Shown one piece after another: positions 55,046 through 61,317 of a DNA stretch of 61,317 nt (the first letter of the stretch is position 1; the number at the start of each line of letters is the position of its first letter). Below the pieces are notes generated by a model, which worked only from the letters and a program-made list of their open reading frames with translations, ran no database searches and was not told where the DNA came from. Made by a program: the position numbers and the translations under genes. The stretch is from CAZBEL01 sp964628055 (GTDB lineage: Bacteria; Fidelibacterota; Marinisomatia; Marinisomatales; TCS56): positions 1 to 61,317 of the forward strand of contig CAZVNL010000012.1 of the NCBI GenBank assembly GCA_964628055.1, written 5' to 3'.

Positions 55046-56132
55046 ATGCTAATCCCTTACCTCCTGTGGTGTTCCCTGGGACTGTTAACACCCTTGCCCC
55101 AGGAGGTTGTTCATACGGTGACGTTCCTGGTTACGGCCCCGGAAAATACTACGGAAATAGTTCTGGTGGGAAACTTACTCTCCCTGGGAAACTGGAACCC
55201 CGAGCGGGGCAGAAAAATGTTCTCCCTGGAAAAAGGGAAGTTCCAACTATCGCTTTCGCTGCCCGAACGTACAATCATCGAGTATAAACCGACTCGGGGT
55301 AGCTGGGAAACAGAAGTCCTTAATGAAGCAGGTGGTATTCCAGGTAACTATCAAATCCTGGTCCGAAGGGATACGACTATCACCCATATCGTGCCAAGAT
55401 GGAAAGACACTCGCCAGGGACCGGTCAGTGGCATTACCGGTACGGTCCGCTACCACCAACAAATTTTATTCCCCTCAACTCTACAACCAGCGAGATCTCG
55501 CGGTCTGGTTGCCTCCTTCTTACGACACCGAACCCCATCGCAGGTATCCCGTCCTTTACGTACAGGACGGACAGAACCTGTTCACTCCTTTCACCGCTTT
55601 TCAGGGCCAGGAGCGGCATTTAGATGAAGTTGCCACTGAGTTAATAAAGCAAAACCGGATAAAAGAAATCATCATTGTGGGAATCTACAATACCAATCAA
55701 GGCGCGGCAGAGTTTGCTCCCAATAAACTGGGGGACGCCTACAGTGATTTCCTTATTACTACCGTTAAACCTTTCATCGATGCCACTTACCGTACCCGAC
55801 CGGGCCGTGNNNNNNNNNNNNNNNNNNNNNNNNNNNNNNNNNNNNNNNNNNNNNNNNNNNNNNNNNNNNNNNNNNNNNNNNNNNNNNNNNNNNNNNNNNN
55901 NNNNNNNNNCCCCCCATACAACATCAAACTGGTCATCCTGAATGGGTCCGAGGGCCTAGAGGCCGAATTACGACCAGCGGTGGAAATCATGGCTAAGGTT
56001 TTGCAGAAACAGGGCCACGATTCAGGGAAAAACCTCATTTACCAAACAATCGACGGGGCCGAGCGCAACGAAAAGGCTTGGGCGCAACAGGTTGCCATTC
56101 CCCTGCAATTTTTCTTCAGCACCCAACCGTGA
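55046..56132 (+). pseudogene. CBM20-esterase gene, frameshifted and interrupted by scaffold gap
   Basis: The first frame (55046 to about 55460) has a signal peptide (LIPYLLWCSLGLLTPLPQ) and a CBM20-like starch-binding module (VTFLVTAPENTTEIVLVGN, LGNWNPERG, FQLSLSLPERTIIEYKPTR). From about 55455 the coding moves one frame on and continues as a pfam00756-type esterase (YNQRDLAVWLPPSYDT, RRYPVLYVQDGQNLF, EIIIVGIYN). The break lies in CAACAAATTTTATT, where one base too many in a short A or T run would do it. The middle, including the likely serine motif, is lost in the N gap, and the gene resumes to 56132 (NGSEGLEAELRP). Frameshift is either real or an assembly error. Starch link would fit the island. 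Confidence 0.68.
55810..55909. other. 100-N scaffold gap
   Basis: A run of exactly 100 undetermined bases inside the CBM20-esterase gene; the true length is unknown. Confidence 0.99.
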
Positions 56133-56192
56133 GTCATACGTCATTCGCCAATTGGGCATGGCGCTGGTTTTATTGCCAAACCGAATGTGGCT

Positions 56193-57052
56193 TTAGGCTG
56201 GTGGGGCGTCGACTTTCGTAGGGGTTTTTCGAACCCGTTTAACCAGGACAAACATGACGCTCCCCAACCCAAAAATGAGAATAACAATATTCACTAACCA
56301 ATCGATGAAGGGAATAAACTTCAGGACCCATAGGAGCAAGAGACCCAGGACAACGTTTAAAACTATGGCTGGGTGGGGTTTATTCAACGCCTGGAACAAG
56401 CGTTCCCCAAATAGGTGCGCCAGGGCCAGGGTGCCTAAAAACGCAAGGATAAACAAACCCGCAACGGTTAGGGGAATTAAGGGAATCCCAATGATGGAGA
56501 TGGCCAGGAACACGATCACCGGGACAATTAAAATTAAAGTGAGCACACCCCACCCGGCACTGGGCAGAGGATAATTTTTAAGCTGTTGCGAAAAGCGTTT
56601 TACCGGGGCGGGTAATAAAACCGTCACCAGTACCCCCAAAGCCAGGAAACCTAAAAAGGTCACCACCTGAAAACCGAAGGGGACTACGGAATGCAGCCAG
56701 GGAGAGCGGAAGAGTATCAGGTGGGTTAATCGAAAATCGTTGACCTCGACGCGATCTCCGTACAGGCGCGCTTCGTCGGCAACCTCCACTTCCCCACCAA
56801 TGGACACGGCATTTTCACGAACTACGGCTCCTGGCCTCAGATACACACCCCCCCAATGGCTACCACATCCTCCTCCACAAAACCCATTACTTCTACATCT
56901 CCCCCGATGGCCACGGCACTTTCTACCCGCTTCCCGGAAGCAACCACAATATCACCACCCACTTTCACCACGGATTTTCCAGCGCGTACACTCGAGAGGG
57001 GAATAGTTACAATTAGGAGTAATATTAGCCAGAGACGATGATAGTGATTCAT
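56193..57052 (-). pseudogene. Bactofilin-like membrane protein gene, frameshift in a G7 tract
   Basis: Two minus-strand frames make one protein. The first starts at ATG 57052 (signal MNHYHRLWLILLLIVTIPLSSV) and runs through polymer-forming repeats (VKVGGDIVVASGKRVESA, VAIGGDVEVMGFVEEDVVAIGG). It then meets a stop just after a seven-G run (plus strand C7 at 56848-56854). Adding one G restores the second frame exactly: VYLRPGAVVRENAVSIGGEVEV, then four membrane helices (FLGFLALGVLVTVLLPA, LTLILIVPVIVFLAISIIG) to 56193. The N-domain resembles bactofilin/DUF8173-type stacks. Either a sequencing error or a real slippage site. Confidence 0.72.
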
Positions 57053-57183
57053 AAGTAGGAATCCTTGATTATGACTAAGAAGAATACTTCCTTTTTGCAG
57101 TTGGACACTATCTTTTAAGGAAAGTTGTCCAGTGAAAATCAAGGTAGTAGGACATTTAAGACAAACGTAATTTTTTCCGGGAT

Positions 57184-57894
57184 ATGACTAATAAAATGAA
57201 CCAAGAAAAACCGGCCATCGTGCTTTTGAGTGGTGGTTTAGATTCCACCACGACGCTAGCCATCGCCCGGGAGGCCGGTTACCGCCTGTATGCGTTGACC
57301 TTCAACTACGGGCAGCGGCATACTTTTGAATTGGAGGCCGCCCGGCGCATTGCGCGAGAGATGGGAGTGGTAGCGCATAAAACCCTTACCATCGACCTTA
57401 GGAAGTTCGGAGGCTCAGCCCTGACGTCGGACTTGTTGGTTCCCAAGAACCGTCCAGGGATTACTTCGGCCCAGGAAATCCCCGTTACCTATGTCCCCGC
57501 CCGGAATACGATCTTTCTATCTCTGGCCCTGGCCTGGGCTGAGGTGCTACCCTGCGACGACATTTTCATCGGGGTGAATGCCCTGGATTACAGCGGCTAT
57601 CCAGATTGCCGCCCGGAGTTCATTCGCACTTTCGAGCAACTGGCCAATCTGGCCACGAAAAGAGGGGTGGAACAGAAACAACAGCTTACCATCCACACTC
57701 CCTTAATTCATTGGACCAAGGCCGAGATCATCCGCCAGGGATTGGCCCTAGGGGTAGACTATGGGTTAACCCATAGCTGTTACGACCCCGATGAAGATGG
57801 TCGCCCCTGCGGTCAGTGTGACGCCTGCCACCTACGCCTCAAAGGGTTCCGCGAGGTGGGAATGGACGACCCCCTTTCTTATTCCCAGCCATGA
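57184..57894 (+). CDS. queC: 7-cyano-7-deazaguanine synthase QueC
   Basis: 236 residues. The PP-loop ATP motif SGGLDSTT is at 16-23. The zinc site is near the end (HSCYDPDEDGRPCGQCDACHLR) with four cysteines. It converts 7-carboxy-7-deazaguanine to preQ0 with ammonia and ATP. The first of four consecutive queuosine genes; it overlaps queE by 4 nt (ATGA). About 40 bp of leader contains no recognisable preQ1 riboswitch. Confidence 0.97.
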   Translation: MTNKMNQEKPAIVLLSGGLDSTTTLAIAREAGYRLYALTFNYGQRHTFELEAARRIAREMGVVAHKTLTIDLRKFGGSALTSDLLVPKNRPGITSAQEIPVTYVPARNTIFLSLALAWAEVLPCDDIFIGVNALDYSGYPDCRPEFIRTFEQLANLATKRGVEQKQQLTIHTPLIHWTKAEIIRQGLALGVDYGLTHSCYDPDEDGRPCGQCDACHLRLKGFREVGMDDPLSYSQP

Positions 57895-58523
57895 CTTACT
57901 CCATCAAAGAACTGTTTTACACGCTCCAGGGAGAGGGCTACCATACCGGACAACCGGCGGTTTTCTGTCGCTTCGCCGGCTGCAATTTGTGGTCGGGACA
58001 GGAAAAGGACCGCCAAACCGCCATTTGTCCTTTCTGTGACACGAATTTCTTGGGCGTGGACGGATTAAACGGGGGCCGTTACCAGGCCCGCGAGTTAGCC
58101 CGAAAGGCCATTCACCTATGGCCACGGGAAAACGGGGGCCAGCCGTTCATCGTCTGTACGGGAGGCGAGCCACTGTTGCAGTTAGATGCGCCGCTCTTGA
58201 AAGCCCTGCACCACGAAGGGTTTTACGTGGCGGTGGAAACCAACGGCACCTTGCCGCCGCCTTCAGGAATTGATTGGCTCTGTGTGAGCCCTAAAGCCCG
58301 CACCCAGCTGGTCGTGACCCGGGGGGATGAACTGAAACTGGTCTATCCCCAGGAAGGCTTGGAACCGGAAAGCCTCACCAAGTTATCGTTTGACCACTTT
58401 TACTTACAACCCCTTAACGATTCTCAGGGCGAGCGGAATACCCGATGGGCCGTTCAATACTGCCTGGTCCACCCGGGGTGGAAACTCAGTTTACAGACGC
58501 AAAAAATTCTTCAGATACCGTAA
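57891..58523 (+). CDS. queE: 7-carboxy-7-deazaguanine synthase QueE (radical SAM)
   Basis: 210 residues. The substrate motif YTLQGEGYHTGQPAVFCRF opens the protein, and the cluster-binding cysteines are Cys31-x14-Cys46-xx-Cys49, the variant spacing used by QueE rather than Cx3Cx2C. GGEPLLQ (SAM) and an N-terminal SIKELFYTLQGEG confirm. It makes CDG from carboxy-tetrahydropterin, the QueD product. It overlaps queC and lies 9 nt before queD. Confidence 0.95.
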   Translation: MTYSIKELFYTLQGEGYHTGQPAVFCRFAGCNLWSGQEKDRQTAICPFCDTNFLGVDGLNGGRYQARELARKAIHLWPRENGGQPFIVCTGGEPLLQLDAPLLKALHHEGFYVAVETNGTLPPPSGIDWLCVSPKARTQLVVTRGDELKLVYPQEGLEPESLTKLSFDHFYLQPLNDSQGERNTRWAVQYCLVHPGWKLSLQTQKILQIP

Positions 58524-58532
58524 ACTCTGCGC

Positions 58533-58898
58533 ATGGAAATATACAAAGACATTACTTTTGAAGCCGCCCATGTGCTTCCTCACTTTCCGGAGGGGCATAA
58601 ATGCCGGCGACTCCACGGTCACTCCTACCGCGTGAGGATTTACATCACCGGGCCCATCGATCCCCACACGGGGTATATCCTCGACTTTGCCGAATTGAAA
58701 AAGGCCTTTAAACCACTCCACGACCAGTTGGATCACCGCTATCTCAACGAAATCCCGGGCTTGGAGAATCCCACCAGCGAACGTTTAATTAAGTGGATTT
58801 GGAAACGGTTGCAACCCCGTTTAAAAAATCTTTCCCGGCTGGAAATATCCGAAACGTGTACCAGCGGCTGCATCTACCAAGGTGAAGATAGTGACTAG
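58533..58898 (+). CDS. queD: 6-carboxytetrahydropterin synthase QueD
   Basis: 121 residues. Zinc histidines His13, His28 and His30 are in FEAAHVLP and LHGHSY, and the catalytic Cys24 is in GHKCRRLHGH. GYILDFAELKKAF and DHRYLNEI complete the fold. It converts dihydroneopterin triphosphate to carboxytetrahydropterin. GTP cyclohydrolase (FolE), the step before, is not in this cluster. Confidence 0.96.
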   Translation: MEIYKDITFEAAHVLPHFPEGHKCRRLHGHSYRVRIYITGPIDPHTGYILDFAELKKAFKPLHDQLDHRYLNEIPGLENPTSERLIKWIWKRLQPRLKNLSRLEISETCTSGCIYQGEDSD

Positions 58899-58910
58899 AG
58901 GAGCCCGATT

Positions 58911-59300
58911 GTGACGGAAGCAGAAGGAAAAATCTTTGACTTTTTAGACGAGAAACACATTCGGAGTGACTGGTTAGAAACCTTCAGTTTCGACAGTCCT
59001 GATCAGTACATCAAGACGGAAACCAGGGAGTTCAGCGCCGTCTGTCCTTTCAGCGGGTTGCCGGACCTGGCACGAGTAATCATCGAATACTATCCCGCGG
59101 GCGGTTTGTGCGTGGAATTGAAGTCCCTCAAGTACTATTTCGTGAGTTATCGAAACGTAGGCATTTTCCAGGAGGTGGCTACCAAGCGCATCTACGAGGA
59201 TTTAAAAAAGGTCTTGAAAACCAACCGGTTGAAGGTCACCACCATCTACAATACCCGGGGAGGTTTCGACACCACGTGCGTTGAGGGGTCACTGGATTAA
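58911..59300 (+). CDS. queF: preQ0 reductase QueF (short type)
   Basis: 129 residues, GTG start, single-domain form. The catalytic Cys45 lies in FSAVCPFSGLPD with Asp52; the NADPH-binding motif reads ELKSLK (69-74). It reduces preQ0 nitrile to preQ1, completing the route encoded by queC-queE-queD-queF. It is 12 nt after queD, so one operon. Confidence 0.96.
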   Translation: MTEAEGKIFDFLDEKHIRSDWLETFSFDSPDQYIKTETREFSAVCPFSGLPDLARVIIEYYPAGGLCVELKSLKYYFVSYRNVGIFQEVATKRIYEDLKKVLKTNRLKVTTIYNTRGGFDTTCVEGSLD

Positions 59301-59427
59301 GTTCGACACACCGGTCTCGTTCCCAGGGGCGAGCCGGGTCTGTCCAGGGGGCGTAAATAGTAATTCTTTTAGTTTGCCCCCCGCCGTAATTTTTCCACCG
59401 CCTTTCTCATCATGACAGGCCGTATTT

Positions 59428-59503
59428 GACCCCGTAGCTCAGTTGGTAGAGCAGTGGCCTTTTAAGCCATTGGCCGCGCGTTCGAGTCGCGCCGGGGTCA
59501 CCA
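59428..59503 (+). tRNA. tRNA-Lys (UUU)
   Basis: 76 nt with a complete cloverleaf: acceptor GACCCCG/CGGGGTC, D arm GCTC-AGTTGGTA-GAGC, anticodon stem GTGGC/GCCAT with loop CTTTTAA (anticodon TTT), T arm GCGCG-TTCGAGT-CGCGC, and an encoded CCA end. A terminator-like hairpin follows directly. Confidence 0.95.
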
Positions 59504-59505
59504 AT

Positions 59506-59546
59506 GAAAAAGGGCTTTCCTCAACGAGAAAATGCTCTTTTTCTTT
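59506..59546 (+). terminator. Terminator after tRNA-Lys
   Basis: GAAAAAGGGC (59506-59515) pairs with GCTCTTTTTC (59534-59543), nine Watson-Crick pairs and one G-U, then TTTACC. The stem's 3' arm itself supplies the U-run. Confidence 0.6.
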
Positions 59547-59709
59547 ACCTGTGCACTAAACCAGACAGGTAGAGTGAAGGGGAAAGGATTATTCTCTTTA
59601 TACCCTACCCAAGGTGTAGTTCAACATATTAGATAAAGTAACCGATGGCCACTAAAACGAAATTGCGAACTTTTCTGGACACGACCAAGTTCTCCTGGAT
59701 AGACTTCCC

Positions 59710-60915
59710 CTACTTACGGTGGTCATTTACTTTGCGGTATAGGTGTTCCCGGGTCAAGGCCAGTTCATTATTCAGTCCATTGCTGAAGGTTATTTGAAAC
59801 AACCGGGTTTCCCCCCATTTGAACCCAGCCGCAGACCCATTTAGAAATAAACGCCATAGGCGCACGAACCGTTCATCAAACATATTCCTGACCTTCGCCA
59901 CCTGTTGTTCGAAGCGTTCGGCCCAGTGATCGAGAGTCAGGGCATAATGCAAACGCAAATTTTCAATATCCAACATGCTGAATCCGGCGGCGCCCAGATG
60001 AGCAGCGATCTCGTTCAAAGCCGGAATGTAGCCACCAGGGAAAATGTACTTAATCGTCCAGGGATCCGGCGGGGAGGCCACATCTTTCCCGATGGTATGT
60101 AACACCCCCAAACCCCTGGGCTTCAGCAAGGAAGCGACTTTCTTCATAAACACCGGGTAAAATTGCTTTCCCACGTGCTCAAACATACCGATGGATACGA
60201 ATTTATCGAATTGGCCCTCCAGGGCACGATAATCTTCACACAAAACGGTCAGCCGTTTTTCCAATCCCAGGGAATGAATTTTCTTCCGCACGTACTCAAA
60301 CTGGTTCTTAGAAAGGGTGCATCCCACCCCACGAATCCCATAGCGCTGAGCGGCATAGATGAGCATACTCCCCCATCCACAACCGATGTCCACCAGTGTT
60401 TCACCCTCTTTCAGCGACAGTTTGCGGCAAATGTGTTCATGCTTATTGCGTTGCGCGGTTTCTAAGTCGTCCTCCTCGGAACGAAAATAGGCGCAGGAAT
60501 ATGTCATGCTTTGATCTAACCAGAGAGCATAGAAATCATTTCCCTTGTCATAATGGTAAGTGATGTTTACTCTGGCTTTCCGGGCGGAGTTTTTAGAACG
60601 CAAATACTCATAGAAAAACTTCAACCTTTGCCAACGGGAAAGCCGGTTAATGTTAAAACCGGCTCTTAGGACCAGTTGGAAAAGACGCTGCAGATTCCCC
60701 TGGACATCAACTTCCCCAGCCATATAACTCTCGCCGAACCCCAGAAAACTATCAGCTAAAATACGGCTAAAAGCACGTTGGCTGCGGATCTCCAGGATAA
60801 ATTCAGGTTCGCCTTCCCCGTACCGCCACTCGTCGCCATCCCAAAGTTCTACCCGAAAAGAATACTGCGGGAATTCTTGATGCACGGAATCAAAAAGCCG
60901 CCGAATGCCATTCAT
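59710..60915 (-). CDS. cfa: Cyclopropane-fatty-acyl-phospholipid synthase
   Basis: 401 residues from the ATG at 60915, which has GGGAG about 9 nt upstream; a TTG at 60921 is the other option. An N-terminal domain precedes the methyltransferase core, with the SAM motif VDIGCGWGSM at about 174 and YSCAYFRSEEDDLETAQ upstream of it. The family blocks ISIGMFEHVGKQFYP-like, FKWGETRLFQITF and IKYIFPGGYIPAL are present. It methylenates unsaturated acyl chains in membrane phospholipids using SAM. A single gene on the minus strand; its start faces a gene-free end of the window. Confidence 0.9.
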   Translation of the reverse strand: MNGIRRLFDSVHQEFPQYSFRVELWDGDEWRYGEGEPEFILEIRSQRAFSRILADSFLGFGESYMAGEVDVQGNLQRLFQLVLRAGFNINRLSRWQRLKFFYEYLRSKNSARKARVNITYHYDKGNDFYALWLDQSMTYSCAYFRSEEDDLETAQRNKHEHICRKLSLKEGETLVDIGCGWGSMLIYAAQRYGIRGVGCTLSKNQFEYVRKKIHSLGLEKRLTVLCEDYRALEGQFDKFVSIGMFEHVGKQFYPVFMKKVASLLKPRGLGVLHTIGKDVASPPDPWTIKYIFPGGYIPALNEIAAHLGAAGFSMLDIENLRLHYALTLDHWAERFEQQVAKVRNMFDERFVRLWRLFLNGSAAGFKWGETRLFQITFSNGLNNELALTREHLYRKVNDHRK

Positions 60916-60921
60916 TGCCAA

Positions 60922-61317
60922 ATTCTCCCTGCTCCCTTAGGTTTACACAATTCGGAATTTAACTTACCCAACAATTTCTTTTTAAAAATGTAAGAAAAAG
61001 TCCTATGGGTACTTATTATAAATGATAAACCTGAAAGGGTTCCCAATAGTTAGGTGCCACGTCTATCAGGAAGGGCCTTTACGCGATGGATCACTATTAA
61101 CTGCGGAGAGAATAACTTCCAAAACGGGAATGTTTTGGGCTTCAATACCAAGTCATTATCACATTTTATTCATAAAACTAATCACAACACCCTAAGATTA
61201 TTAAAACCACAAATCGTTGCGTATCTGATATTATCGTTTCCAATCTAGTCGTGACGTAAGCAGCCATTCCTAAGTACTGATCTCCTTTCAAAGGGTGAAT
61301 CCGTATAAATGTATTTT
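60922..61317. other. Gene-free window end
   Basis: About 395 bp, AT-rich, with no credible open frame, hairpin or RNA gene. It may contain the cfa promoter. Confidence 0.5.

Noticed and set aside
57143..57183. preQ1 riboswitch in the queC leader
   Set aside because: Only about 40 bp with no recognisable aptamer stem and A-rich tail in the right order.
59305..59344. Imperfect hairpin after queF as a terminator
   Set aside because: Twelve of fifteen pairs form but no T-run follows; too weak to call.

Overview
The window looks like a chromosomal contig from an uncultivated bacterium of the FCB group (Bacteroidetes/Calditrichaeota/Marinimicrobia side). The reasons are two proteins ending in the QNYPNPFNP-type type IX secretion (T9SS) sorting domain, a PorV/PorQ-family outer-membrane protein and a TonB-dependent receptor with a carboxypeptidase-like N-domain. 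A TrmB-type sugar regulator, a GH57 4-alpha-glucanotransferase and a short-type glucan phosphorylase are common in thermophiles, so a Marinimicrobia- or Calditrichaeota-like, possibly heat-loving host is my best guess. Phylum and temperature are inference. A 100-N scaffold gap (55810-55909) and two nearby frameshifts point to a draft, probably metagenomic, assembly.

Layout. 1-943: decayed IS3-like element cut by the window edge. 1246-5616 (minus): CsgG-like protein, a predicted outer-membrane barrel, and a three-gene ABC transporter operon. 5821-13563 (minus): PAP2 phosphatase, then a dnaE-dtd-two secreted unknowns-ligA run. 13800-20089 (minus): UbiA prenyltransferase, alpha/beta hydrolase plus lipid kinase, MBL hydrolase, RND/MMPL exporter.

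20491-48511 is a large alpha-glucan utilisation island. It holds a periplasmic GH13 (minus) divergent from a pullulanase-type GH13 (plus), and a 991-residue secreted T9SS alpha-amylase with starch-binding modules. A minus-strand operon follows, reading small protein > GH57 > GlgP > sodium:solute symporter. Next come a TrmB-type regulator and a plus-strand operon (GH13 > parvulin lipoprotein > TonB receptor > 1255-residue calcium-repeat protein > PorV-like protein), then a six-module starch-binding T9SS surface protein. Three copies of a 20-bp palindrome, GTRACTC-N6-GAGTMAC, lie exactly upstream of the three main transcription units and are probably the regulator's operator. Together this resembles a Bacteroides Sus locus rebuilt with T9SS export, a TrmB regulator and no recognisable SusD.

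48591-54979: two tandem SGNH-hydrolase/TPR proteins sharing a 1030-bp block that looks identical base for base, convergent with a DUF5989 small membrane protein and a carbamoyltransferase carrying an SxtJ-like membrane tail, probably for modifying a surface glycan or a small product. 55046-57052: a CBM20-esterase gene and a bactofilin-like membrane protein gene, both frameshifted. 57184-59300: a complete queC-queE-queD-queF (preQ1) operon. 59428-59503: tRNA-Lys(UUU). 59710-60915 (minus): cyclopropane fatty acid synthase.
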